This document shows positions 8,252 through 16,250 of a stretch of DNA of 20,339 nucleotides, in pieces. Made by a program: the position numbers and the translations under genes. The notes under the pieces were generated by a model that worked only from the letters and a program-made list of their open reading frames with translations, did no database searches and was not told the origin of the DNA. The DNA lies in assembly GCA_964556005.1 (NCBI GenBank), contig CAZKUR010000071.1, positions 1-20,339 of the forward strand, in the 5' to 3' direction. This DNA comes from CAZKUR01 sp964556005 (GTDB taxonomy: Bacteria > Bacteroidota > Ignavibacteria > Ignavibacteriales > Ignavibacteriaceae). Position 1 is the stretch's first letter; the number at the start of each line of letters is the position of its first letter.

Positions 8252-8962
8252 TTAACCTTTCGAAATTAACTGTTTTCCCTGAATTTCTAAAAAGATATTT
8301 TCTCTTTTTTCAAAAGCAATATTTGTATAATTAAAGACGCTGGTAAAATTCTTCAAGATTTTCTCTTTAACTTCTATTATATCTAAATCTCTACCTAACT
8401 CCTGCTTTAATGAAGTTACCTTCTTATCGGAAATTCCACATGGAATTATTCCTTTGAAAAATGATAAATCGGTATTTATATTAAAAGCAAAACCATGCAT
8501 CGTGATCCATCTGCTTATTTTAATTCCTATGGCTGCAATTTTTCGATCTTCAATCCAGACACCGGTGTACTTGGGGATCCTGCCGGCAGAAATTCCATAA
8601 TCCATGCAGGTAAGAATTATAACTTCTTCCAATGCTCTTAAATATTTATGTGTGTCCGGTGCCCAATTATTGAGATTTATAATCGGATAGCCGACTATTT
8701 GTCCCGGCCCGTGATAAGTAATGTCGCCACCTCGATCAATATCATAAACTGAAATTTTATTCTCTATTAAATAATTTTCCGAACCGATTAAATGTTTTCT
8801 GTTTGCGACCTTTCCAAGCGTATAAGTATGAGGATGTTCAAGCAAATAAAGAACATCGTCATTCAACTGACCATCAGCCTTTTTGTCCAGGGTTTCCTGC
8901 TGAAGCTGCCAGGCTTCTTTATAATCAATCAAATTTAAATCGCAATAAACTAATTTTCTCAT
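8252..8962 (-). CDS. lipB: Octanoyltransferase LipB
   Basis: Transfers octanoyl from acyl carrier protein to the lipoyl-domain lysine of E2-type proteins, the step before LipA. The 236-residue protein shows the family signature RGGDITYHGPGQIVGYPI (77-94), the lysine region KIAAIGIKIS (141-150, K148), MHGFAFNI (155-162), and the catalytic cysteine in IIPCGI (C175). Only 2 nt separate its stop from the E1 start, so it is tightly coupled to the dehydrogenase genes. Upstream (8963-9078) there is no SD but two 12-bp perfect palindromes that could be an operator or RNA hairpin. Together with LipA at the far end of the cluster it gives a complete endogenous lipoylation route. Confidence 0.96.
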   Translation of the reverse strand: MRKLVYCDLNLIDYKEAWQLQQETLDKKADGQLNDDVLYLLEHPHTYTLGKVANRKHLIGSENYLIENKISVYDIDRGGDITYHGPGQIVGYPIINLNNWAPDTHKYLRALEEVIILTCMDYGISAGRIPKYTGVWIEDRKIAAIGIKISRWITMHGFAFNINTDLSFFKGIIPCGISDKKVTSLKQELGRDLDIIEVKEKILKNFTSVFNYTNIAFEKRENIFLEIQGKQLISKG

Positions 8963-8970
8963 TATAGGCT

Positions 8971-9017
8971 AATTATATAATTTTACTTTTAATGAATGAT
9001 AGTACAATTATATAATT
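8971..9017. repeat. Paired 12-bp palindromes upstream of lipB
   Basis: AATTATATAATT, a perfect palindrome, occurs at 8971-8982 and again at 9006-9017, 35 bp apart (about 3.3 helical turns). The flanking TACT/AGTA extend the pair into a 17-position inverted repeat with one mismatch, so the region can also form one long hairpin. It lies between the lpdA stop and the lipB start, ending 8 bp before lipB. It could be an operator for the downstream genes or an mRNA processing or stability hairpin. Composition is entirely A/T in the palindromes, so chance is not excluded. Confidence 0.55.
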
Positions 9018-9078
9018 ATCAATCGCTTCGAGTATTTTTGCATGACTGCATGGTTGTATGTCGTGAAGTTCATGCATC

Positions 9079-10482
9079 CTAAATATGTATCGCTTCATTG
9101 TAAACTGCTCCTGCTGCTTCCATGATGGATTCGGATAAAGTCGGATGAGCATGTACTGTTTTCATAATTGTTTCTGCAGTTGCTTCAATTGATTTTGCTA
9201 AACCGATTTCAGCAATTAATTCTGTAGCTTCCGCACCGATTATATGTACACCAAGAATTTCACCGTATTTAGCATCTACAACATATTTAACAAATCCATC
9301 TCTCTCGCCAATGGCAAAAGCTTTACCGCTTGCCATAAAAGGAAACTTTCCTATTTTTACTTCATAACCGGCTTCCTTTGCTTTATCTTCAGTCAATCCG
9401 ACACTCGCAACCTGAGGCTGACAGTATGTACATCCCGGAATATTTTCGTAAATTATTTTCGGAGGATTCAGTCCTTTTATTTTTTCAACACAATGAATTC
9501 CTTCCGCGGATGCAACATGCGCTAACCAGGGTGGTCCGATAACATCGCCTACTGCAAAAATATTTTTAACGTTTGTTTCATAATTATCTTTATTGACTTT
9601 AATGCTGTTCTTGAAAATTTCCACACCTAATTCTTCGAGGCCAAATCCTTCTACATTTCCAACAACACCTATTGCATTCAACGCTTTATCGGCAGTAACT
9701 TCTTTTTTCTCACCGTTAACAGTAAAGACAACATTAATTTTTTTTCCTTTTACTTTCGCACTTTCAACTTTAGCACCTGTATATATTTCCATGCCTTTCT
9801 TTTTGAAAATTTTCTCAAGAGCATTACTTACTTCCTTATCCTCTACAGGCAGAATTCTGTCAAGCATTTCTAATACGGTAACTTTAGTTCCAAAGACATG
9901 ATAGAAATAAGCAAACTCAATTCCGATAGCTCCGGCACCGATTACCACAAGCTCTTCCGGCTGTTTGTCGAGACTCATTGCCTCAGTGCTTGTAATAATC
10001 ATTTTCTTATCGACAGGGATTGAATCCACCATCCGTGGTCTTGCACCTGTTGCAACGATTATTTTATCAGCCGTGATTGAATCGATTTTTTTATTATCGT
10101 TATCGAAAATATCTAATTGATTTTTGGAAATGAATTTACCATATCCTCGAATCCTCTCGATTTTATTTTTTTTAATTAAAATCTCAACGTTCTTTGTAAT
10201 TCTATCCGAAACATTCCGGCTTCGTTTAATTATTTTATTAAAATCAAAGCTTAATTCTTTAACCTTAATCCCGAAATCATCTCCCTGGTTTTTAATGACG
10301 TCAAATATTTCGGCATTCCGCAGCAAAGATTTGGTAGGAATACAGCCCCAATTAAGGCATACTCCGCCTAAATTATCCTTATCAATAACTACTGTTTTTA
10401 TGCCAAGCTGGGCAGCGCGTATCGCGGCAACATAACCGCCAGGACCACCTCCTAAAACGGCTAATTCATAATTTTTTGCCAT
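9079..10482 (-). CDS. lpdA: Dihydrolipoamide dehydrogenase (E3)
   Basis: FAD/NAD enzyme that reoxidises dihydrolipoyl groups on E2. The 467-residue protein has the N-terminal FAD-binding Rossmann motif (GGGPGGYVAA, 11-20), the redox-active disulfide in GGVCLNWGCIPTK (C42, C47), the NAD-binding motif VVIGAGAIGIEFAY, and the C-terminal His-Glu dyad in HAHPTLSE (H446, E451). All catalytic residues are present. It is the first gene of the minus-strand cluster lpdA, lipB, E1, E2, lipA, so the main promoter should lie in the 460-bp region to its right. An AAAAGG stretch about 16 nt before the ATG is a distant SD candidate. Identification is secure. Confidence 0.97.
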   Translation of the reverse strand: MAKNYELAVLGGGPGGYVAAIRAAQLGIKTVVIDKDNLGGVCLNWGCIPTKSLLRNAEIFDVIKNQGDDFGIKVKELSFDFNKIIKRSRNVSDRITKNVEILIKKNKIERIRGYGKFISKNQLDIFDNDNKKIDSITADKIIVATGARPRMVDSIPVDKKMIITSTEAMSLDKQPEELVVIGAGAIGIEFAYFYHVFGTKVTVLEMLDRILPVEDKEVSNALEKIFKKKGMEIYTGAKVESAKVKGKKINVVFTVNGEKKEVTADKALNAIGVVGNVEGFGLEELGVEIFKNSIKVNKDNYETNVKNIFAVGDVIGPPWLAHVASAEGIHCVEKIKGLNPPKIIYENIPGCTYCQPQVASVGLTEDKAKEAGYEVKIGKFPFMASGKAFAIGERDGFVKYVVDAKYGEILGVHIIGAEATELIAEIGLAKSIEATAETIMKTVHAHPTLSESIMEAAGAVYNEAIHI

Positions 10483-10823
10483 AAAATTTTAATAGACCTT
10501 TTGAATTTTTAGGATTTTAAATATAATTAAGATAGCCGTGAAATGAAAACAATCAGCACATTGATTGATATAGATTAAACTAAATTTCCGTTTATTTATT
10601 TATTAAAATCACGGTATAAAGATCTCGTTAAAATCATTGCATCCGTACAGCATTTATGTTTTACTTTTTAAATTATACCATTTATTTTTCTTAAAATGAA
10701 TGTGAGAATAAACACTACCATTCTTCCATTTTAAATTTCAAATATGATAATGATTCATTTCACGATAACTAAAAATTTTTTTAATTATAATTTGCATTAT
10801 CAATTTAATTGAGAATATAAATT

Positions 10824-10848
10824 GGATTAAGCACCTTCTACTTAATCC
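10824..10848 (+). promoter_or_regulatory. Stem-loop in the rhodanese 5' region
   Basis: GGATTAAG (10824-10831) pairs perfectly with CTTAATCC (10841-10848) around a 9-nt loop and is followed on the plus strand by TTTATATT. It lies 94 nt before the rhodanese ATG. It may be a weak terminator or attenuator, or a protein-binding inverted repeat. The T-tract is short, so the terminator reading is uncertain. Confidence 0.4.
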
Positions 10849-10907
10849 TTTATATTACTATTGAACAATCATTTCTAATCAAAATATTTTTCTAAGGGTT
10901 TTATTAA

Positions 10908-10946
10908 ATGATTTACACAAACATCCGGAGGGATAAAACTAAATGA
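10908..10946 (+). CDS. Possible 12-codon leader ORF overlapping the rhodanese start
   Basis: ATG at 10908 opens a frame encoding MIYTNIRRDKTK and ends with TGA at 10944-10946, so its stop overlaps the rhodanese ATG (10943) as ATGA. An SD-like AAGGG (10894-10898) sits 9 nt before it. The rhodanese SD, GGAGG, lies inside it. The arrangement fits a translationally coupled leader peptide, but at this length the frame could be accidental. Confidence 0.25.
   Translation: MIYTNIRRDKTK
10927..10931 (+). promoter_or_regulatory. Ribosome binding site of the rhodanese gene
   Basis: GGAGG with an 11-nt spacer to the ATG at 10943 and 14 nt to the next in-frame ATG at 10946, favouring the first. It is contained in the possible leader ORF, so ribosomes translating that ORF would pass over it. 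Confidence 0.65.
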
Positions 10947-11281
10947 TGCCGAAAGAATTTGATGCTTCCACCTTCGCCGATAATTTGAACAGCGATAAGG
11001 ATGGAGTTTTAATTGATGTAAGAACACCAATGGAATTTAACCAGGGACATATCCCTCATTCATTATTAATCGATATTTACAACTCAAAATTCACTGATGA
11101 AGTTAGAAAGTTAGATAGAAATAAAAACTATTACCTTTACTGCCATAGCGGAAACAGGAGTTTTCATGCAGGTAAGTTTATGCTGTCGATTGGCTTTAAG
11201 AATGTTTACCATCTTAAACCGGGAATAATCGGCTGGTACGGCCCAATTGAAAAAGCTTCAAGCAGCTTAGTACAAAAGTAA
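10943..11281 (+). CDS. Single-domain rhodanese-like sulfurtransferase
   Basis: A 112-residue protein made of one rhodanese domain, likely cytoplasmic because no signal peptide is seen. GVLIDVRTPMEFNQGHIPHSLLI (21-43) is the typical N-terminal rhodanese signature, and the active-site loop CHSGNRS (67-73) has the catalytic Cys67 that carries the persulfide, followed by the basic residue expected for sulfurtransfer. Such small rhodaneses carry sulfane sulfur for cofactor or tRNA thiolation or for sulfide handling; the acceptor is unknown here. It is divergent from lpdA and convergent with the SprA-like gene, whose stop is only 7 nt away. LipA needs sulfur through its iron-sulfur clusters, but a functional link to the lipoate cluster is speculation. 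Confidence 0.93.
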   Translation: MMPKEFDASTFADNLNSDKDGVLIDVRTPMEFNQGHIPHSLLIDIYNSKFTDEVRKLDRNKNYYLYCHSGNRSFHAGKFMLSIGFKNVYHLKPGIIGWYGPIEKASSSLVQK

Positions 11282-11288
11282 AAAAGCA

Positions 11289-14200
11289 TTAGAAAAAAGC
11301 CCTTACTTCAGCTCGAGCAGTATGAATTACTTTTCCTCCGCCTTGTACTCTTCCGTTATAACTTACTGAAGATTGCAGGTTCGCTGCAAGTTTATAATCG
11401 AAATTCAATTGCCATAAATAATTTTTCCCTAAAGAATTCCCTTCCAATAATTCAAAGGGAATTTCATTAGTGCTTGTGTTTGCAATAAGTTCATCTCTTT
11501 CAATCTGGAAATTCAATCGTCCATTTCCGACGAACGATAAATTTACAGTTATGGTCTGAGCATTCTTATTTATAATTGTAGGCACTTGGGGATAAGAATC
11601 CTGGCTTTTTGCCACTTCAATTTTGAAATCGATTTCGACATTATTTGCAGGCTGGTATGAAAAATCTGTTATGACAGAATTGCCTCCAATCAGCCTGTTT
11701 CTGTTTGAGTTTGCTGGGCCTAATGATTGATCATCGGAAGCAGTAATATCAGTTTGGTTGCTGACTTCTTTTATCATCCTGAATTTTATTCTTACACTTC
11801 TTTCGCGGTTATATGATCGAAAGACACCGTCGCTGTACTGGTCAAGGCTTTTAGTCTGTGCATATCTAAAACGCAAAGAAAATTCCGGGTCGTTTTCAAA
11901 CAGGTAAATATCCTGCTGAATAAAATTTGAGCCGTGAATTGTATTTTCAGGATCCTGGAATGCAGCGAAATCAAGTAAATAAATTTTCTTATAATCCATC
12001 TCCCTGGTATTTTCTTCTACACGCCAGGAAGTTTCGGTTGAAAGCGGCTGAAATAAAAAACCGACTATACTATGTTTATCAAAAATATCAGCGTATTCAA
12101 CTTTCCATCGAGTGCTTGTTTGAAGATTTATTACAGGATATAATTGATCCGTCGGTACGGTTAACTGAACATAATCGCCGTCATAAATTGTCGGTGCAAA
12201 TTCATTCTCATCTGCGATTCCGTTATTATTAAGATCACCAAGATATTTATAATTGCCTGTCCCCTGTGCTACTTTAACAAATACTTTCTGAAGCTTTGCC
12301 GTCTTTTGAGTCTGAACTTCATAATAAAAGTTGCCATTTAAAATGGGATCCCAGAATCTAAAATTAGATTGAGACCTAACAAGAATCGTTTCGTTATCGA
12401 GGTTTCCTAATTTTTTAAATGTATCTGTATAACTCTTTTTCCTGTAAGTAATGTTTAACGTAGTATTAACTTCCCTAATTCCACTGTAATTTAAAGTATA
12501 AAACTGTGCAATAGATTTTGCCTGCTTTGCCATGAGGCCGTTCAGAGGCAAAAAGTCGTTTCGTATGGAATATTTTGTTGTGAGTTTAAACCCGTGAAAA
12601 TCGGTCAATTCAATAAAAGGATCATATTCGCTGTACTTTAAGCTGCTGATTAATAGAGAATCAGATGGAAACTTCTTATCTTTTTTATCTTCGGCCAAAT
12701 AGTCGATACCGGGCCTAAGTTTCCAAATCTTATAAGAAACGCTCCCGGTTTGTCTCAGCCAATAACTGCTTATATCGATGTTCTTCGAGTTTACATAATC
12801 AAGATTATAGCTGACATCAATTTTATCATTTGTAAAATGAAGAGTATTGTCGTATCGGTTGGAGTTAAAATTATCTCCATGTTTTACGAAACCGAAAGTG
12901 GAATTTATGTTTAATTCATCAACAGGAATTAATGTAAGCCCGATTTCTCTAAGTGTTTCGGATTCGGATTGAACATTAGTACCGATATTGTAATACCTAT
13001 CGAACTCAACATTATCGAAACGGTCTATCGAGGTGAATCGGTCCTGAACAAACCTGTCTTTATAAGACAGGCCTACTTTACCTAGACTAACACTTCCCAA
13101 CTTCAATTTTTGCGGGACAAGATTAAAATGAATGTTCCTTGCATAACCATAATTATTCTGATCGTCGAGGGACGAAAAACGGTTTTGATCCCACAGACTT
13201 CCGGCGTATTCGAGATCAAGTGTAACACCTTTATAAGGCGCAAGATTTAAAACCAAATTTCCCAGCTGTTTCAATTCAGGAAGCGGAAGTAAAATTTCCG
13301 GCAGGTAGTTTCCTTTTCCTATCCCGGCAAAAGAATAAACGCCAAGGCTTTGTCTAAAATAATCGCCTTGGTTGTCGCCGACAAAGCTGAATGAAACATT
13401 ATACTTAGAAGATGAATCGCCGGGTGCATATTTATAATATGAAAAAGCTTTCCCGTCAATCAAGGTATCAACTTTTGTATAAATCCCTATTATTCTTCCG
13501 AGTGAATCCGGCTGCGCTAACATAACACCGGATTTTACAGCTTTAAGCCTGTTGTCTCCTGCTTTGGCTAAAATTGCTTTATCGGAATTGGATAAAGTGA
13601 TATCAATAGGTGAGTCCTGGTTATCTCCTTCCCTTATGTATTGAAATTTAAGATTGACTTTGTCGTCAAAATATCCCGATTGAATTCCCGTACCGAAAAA
13701 ATTTCTTGAATATCTATTATCGGAATATTCGAAATCAACGGTAATTCTGCTTGCGGAAGTTATCAGCCTGTTTGGAGTAAATGTTATAGTTGCATTGGAG
13801 TATTCTATTGTATAATCATTGTTTTCTCCTCTTTTCATTTCAATTCCGTCGACATATACTTTTTCGGTCCCTGCAATTACAATAATATCCGGTTCGCTGT
13901 TTGAACCCGTTAACTGGTAAGGCCCCTGAACGCCGTCTGATCCGTTAAATTGATTAGTATTAAATTTTCCGCGTGCGCTTGCGAAAGCAACATAACCTTG
14001 GTAACCGCCATAATTAAATTCACCTAAAAGTCCCTGCAATTTTCTGCTTACATTTCCAAACTCGCCAAATTTTTCATTTAAAACATAATCTCCGAAAGTT
14101 CCCGTAGCATACGGATGTTTTATTTGAATAAATACTTTATCGAGTTCCTGTAATTTTTCAGTATTTCCCTCTGGCTGAATGGGTGTATTTTCATCAGTCA

Positions 14201-14759
14201 ATGCTGCAACAACCTCGATATCTTTAGAGAGCTTACCTGAAAGCTGCAGCCTTAAACCGCTGTTTAATGAAAAATCCTTATTGGTTCCAACGGTAAATCC
14301 GCGTACAATGGTTCCGCTTTTTTGCACATTGCTGCCGAAGATATCTTCTGCTGAGAACCCGGAACTTTCGCTTTGTAAAGTTTGAACAGTATCCCCCAAT
14401 TCTTTGTTATAAACGGTAACCAGTTTTCTTTTTTTGTATTCCTTTTGAAGGGCAAGATCAATAGTTTTATAAGTAACAAAAAGTGTATCGAAAAGCGAAT
14501 ACCTCAACGAATCGGATAACTTAAATGTTCCGGTAGTATATGAAAATTTATAATCCTGTTTTTTTAATTCATGCCCTCTTAAAACAATTATCTCACTGAA
14601 AGGAACAACCGAAACTTGTGAGACCGAATATTGATTCACAAAATTTATTGAAATCGTATCCGTAACAACAGATGAATAATACTTAATTTGCGCAAAAGCG
14701 GCAGCCTGCACGAAAAAAAGAATTAGAAATATATAAAAAGACTTTATCTTGAATCCCAA
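11289..14759 (-). CDS. Large outer-membrane beta-barrel protein, SprA-like
   Basis: A 1156-residue exported protein. Residues 1-23 are a signal peptide (SFYIFLILFFVQAAAFA, cleavage before Q24). Residues about 165-255 match the conserved SprA-type block: LQLSGKLSKDIEVVAALTDENTPIQPEGNT is seen at 171-200, then ELDKVFIQIK, GDYVLNEKFGEF and RKLQGLLGEFNY. The rest alternates short aromatic-rich beta strands and turns; an EF-hand-type loop sits at 842-853 (D842, N844, N846, D850, E853), and the chain ends in AEVRAFF, a C-terminal phenylalanine typical of barrel assembly signals. SprA is the giant T9SS translocon barrel of over 2000 residues; this is about half that, so a SprA-related barrel of unknown role is the safer call. 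The start used is TTG at 14759; no in-frame ATG lies between it and the upstream TAG, and no SD is near it. A 5-bp hairpin plus T-run inside the rhodanese 3' end (11253-11268) is its only weak terminator candidate. Confidence 0.85.
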   Translation of the reverse strand: MGFKIKSFYIFLILFFVQAAAFAQIKYYSSVVTDTISINFVNQYSVSQVSVVPFSEIIVLRGHELKKQDYKFSYTTGTFKLSDSLRYSLFDTLFVTYKTIDLALQKEYKKRKLVTVYNKELGDTVQTLQSESSGFSAEDIFGSNVQKSGTIVRGFTVGTNKDFSLNSGLRLQLSGKLSKDIEVVAALTDENTPIQPEGNTEKLQELDKVFIQIKHPYATGTFGDYVLNEKFGEFGNVSRKLQGLLGEFNYGGYQGYVAFASARGKFNTNQFNGSDGVQGPYQLTGSNSEPDIIVIAGTEKVYVDGIEMKRGENNDYTIEYSNATITFTPNRLITSASRITVDFEYSDNRYSRNFFGTGIQSGYFDDKVNLKFQYIREGDNQDSPIDITLSNSDKAILAKAGDNRLKAVKSGVMLAQPDSLGRIIGIYTKVDTLIDGKAFSYYKYAPGDSSSKYNVSFSFVGDNQGDYFRQSLGVYSFAGIGKGNYLPEILLPLPELKQLGNLVLNLAPYKGVTLDLEYAGSLWDQNRFSSLDDQNNYGYARNIHFNLVPQKLKLGSVSLGKVGLSYKDRFVQDRFTSIDRFDNVEFDRYYNIGTNVQSESETLREIGLTLIPVDELNINSTFGFVKHGDNFNSNRYDNTLHFTNDKIDVSYNLDYVNSKNIDISSYWLRQTGSVSYKIWKLRPGIDYLAEDKKDKKFPSDSLLISSLKYSEYDPFIELTDFHGFKLTTKYSIRNDFLPLNGLMAKQAKSIAQFYTLNYSGIREVNTTLNITYRKKSYTDTFKKLGNLDNETILVRSQSNFRFWDPILNGNFYYEVQTQKTAKLQKVFVKVAQGTGNYKYLGDLNNNGIADENEFAPTIYDGDYVQLTVPTDQLYPVINLQTSTRWKVEYADIFDKHSIVGFLFQPLSTETSWRVEENTREMDYKKIYLLDFAAFQDPENTIHGSNFIQQDIYLFENDPEFSLRFRYAQTKSLDQYSDGVFRSYNRERSVRIKFRMIKEVSNQTDITASDDQSLGPANSNRNRLIGGNSVITDFSYQPANNVEIDFKIEVAKSQDSYPQVPTIINKNAQTITVNLSFVGNGRLNFQIERDELIANTSTNEIPFELLEGNSLGKNYLWQLNFDYKLAANLQSSVSYNGRVQGGGKVIHTARAEVRAFF

Positions 14760-15173
14760 ATGCTGAAAATCAATTTGTGAACATGAAATCTACCTTTCAG
14801 CAGTACCTTTATCAAGTCTATATTGTTAGAATCATAAAAAAATGCATTAAATTTTAATTTTTAATTTTAGACTTAAATTGGGGAGTGAAGAACTAAAACC
14901 TGTCCTTGATAATTGAATGCAGGGAGATTGAAAAATTAAATTAGTAAAATTAAAAGAGGCGCCTTGCAGCGCCTCTTTAGTCGAAGGCAGGAGAGAGAGA
15001 AAATTCTTCGAAATAAATAACATCAATAATTTTTGAACTTGCGGAAATTTTAAGAATCTCTTTAAATTAAGATCAAAATAAATTGATTTGATAATTAATC
15101 GACTAACCAAAAATAAGATTATTGTATTAAGAGAATGTTAAGTAAGTGTTAAGATTGATTTAAGAATTATGAA
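14760..15173. other. Intergenic region between phnE and the SprA-like gene
   Basis: This 414-bp region contains the phn terminator at 14953-14978 and, to its left, the 5' region of the SprA-like gene. An SD-like GAAAGG at 14793-14798 is placed 8 nt before an ATG (14784) that opens only four codons in a different frame from the SprA-like gene. The 195 bp between the phnE stop and the terminator hold no recognisable gene. An 87-codon minus-strand frame at 14847-15110 is judged spurious because it runs through the terminator. Confidence 0.6.
14953..14978 (-). terminator. Intrinsic terminator of the phnDCE operon
   Basis: AAAGAGGCGC (14953-14962) pairs perfectly with GCGCCTCTTT (14969-14978) around a 6-nt loop. 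On the minus strand the GC-rich 10-bp stem is followed by TTTTAATTTTAC, a T-rich tract; on the plus strand no T-run follows. It therefore ends minus-strand transcription coming from phnE, 195 nt past the phnE stop. Confidence 0.85.
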
Positions 15174-16250
15174 TTAATAAATAGCTTCTCTTATTTTAGC
15201 ACTGATGTAATCCATCACCCAAACAACAAACGCTATCATTAAAACAATCAAACCCACTTCATGCCATTTTGCAAGGCCCTGGTATTGCATCAATAATGTT
15301 CCTATGCCTCCGCCGCCCACAAGACCAATTACCGTAGCCATCCTTACGTTAATATCCCACCTGTATATTGTAAAAGAAAGAAACGGCAATATAATTTGAG
15401 GTACAACGGCATACCAAACCACCTGAACCTTTTTTGCACCGGTTGCCGAAATTGCCTCGACGGGGCCTTGCTCAATCCCTTCTATTGCCTCCGAGTAAAG
15501 CTTTGCATTTGATGCAATTGTATGAACCAGTAATGCAACCATTCCGGCAAATGGCCCTATACCGACCCAAACTGAAAAAATAATAGCCCAAATTAACGGT
15601 TCAATTGATCTGACAAAATTTAAAATAATTCTTAGGACATAATAAATTGCAAAGGAAACTTTGTTTTCTTTCATTAAATTTCGCGCAGTGAAAAAGCTAA
15701 GAAACAATGTTGGCGGAATTGAAATTAAGGTAGCAAGAAGTGCTATATAAATTGTCTCGATGATGGCAAAAAGACAATCGTTAAAAATTCCCATTTGCGG
15801 CTGAAATAAAGCGCCGAAAATTCTTTCGGCCCCATGAATTCCTTCACTGCTGAATAAATCGACAAGAGAAATTTTAGTAACTATCCAGCCGGCAATAAAC
15901 GTAATATTGAATAAAAACCATCCGAAAATTTCGACAGTCCATTTTGTAACATTATTATCTTTAGCAATTCCAAGCAGCTTACATGATATCGATGTTCTCG
16001 TAAGCGCCCATAAAATTCCAGCGGCAATGCTGATTAAAAAAATAATACTAATTTCCGACCAAGAAAAAGGCAATTCCCTCATTTGCAAAATGAATTTATA
16101 ATAAATTGCCCGCTGCACCACAAGAATGCTGTAAAATACCAAGAAGATGTCGAGCATAGCAGCTTTAACAAGATTAAACTTGTCTTCCCTTTTTTTATTT
16201 TCAGCAATAATAGTATGCGGTGACATTTCAAGTTCAGGATTGGTTATCAT
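15174..16250 (-). CDS. phnE: Phosphonate-type ABC transporter permease PhnE, with N-terminal extension
   Basis: Inner-membrane permease of a phosphonate-family importer. The C-terminal two thirds (about 105-358) match PhnE: several membrane helices, RSIEPLIWAIIFSVWVGIGPFAG (214-236), the cytoplasmic EAA loop that contacts the ATPase (SEAIEGIEQGPVEAISATGA, 253-272), and NVRMATVIGLVGGGGIGTLL (301-320). At 358 residues it is about 90-100 longer than usual PhnE proteins (roughly 260-270). The extra N-terminus has two predicted helices (about 30-50 and 66-86) before the usual first helix at 108-127. The ATG overlaps the phnC stop as ATGA, and AGAGGTGG upstream is a good SD. It is the last gene of phnD-phnC-phnE. 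Confidence 0.92.
   Translation of the reverse strand: MITNPELEMSPHTIIAENKKREDKFNLVKAAMLDIFLVFYSILVVQRAIYYKFILQMRELPFSWSEISIIFLISIAAGILWALTRTSISCKLLGIAKDNNVTKWTVEIFGWFLFNITFIAGWIVTKISLVDLFSSEGIHGAERIFGALFQPQMGIFNDCLFAIIETIYIALLATLISIPPTLFLSFFTARNLMKENKVSFAIYYVLRIILNFVRSIEPLIWAIIFSVWVGIGPFAGMVALLVHTIASNAKLYSEAIEGIEQGPVEAISATGAKKVQVVWYAVVPQIILPFLSFTIYRWDINVRMATVIGLVGGGGIGTLLMQYQGLAKWHEVGLIVLMIAFVVWVMDYISAKIREAIY

Larger units (their letters stand above)
10483..10942. other. Divergent intergenic region between lpdA and the rhodanese gene
   Basis: This 460-bp AT-rich region holds no convincing gene apart from a possible 12-codon leader ORF at 10908-10946. It must carry the promoters of lpdA (minus) and the rhodanese (plus), but I see no clean TTTG-N19-TAnnTTTG pair for either. 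Two structures stand out: a stem-loop GGATTAAG/CTTAATCC at 10824-10848, and an 11-bp inverted repeat CGTGAAATGAA (10537-10547) / TTCATTTCACG (10754-10764) with the arms 206 bp apart. Confidence 0.6.

Noticed and set aside
9039..9076. Inverted repeat TGCATGA / TCATGCA just after the lpdA stop codon
   Set aside because: Only 7 bp with a 24-nt loop and no T-run on the minus strand, so it is not convincing as a terminator and fits read-through into lipB.
11253..11268. AAGCT/AGCTT hairpin with a T-run on the minus strand inside the rhodanese 3' end
   Set aside because: A 5-bp stem is too weak to call a terminator for the SprA-like gene, although nothing better lies in the 7-nt convergent gap.
14847..15110. 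An 87-codon minus-strand reading frame between phnE and the SprA-like gene
   Set aside because: It runs through the intrinsic terminator at 14953-14978, has no SD, and its translation resembles no protein pattern I know; judged accidental.
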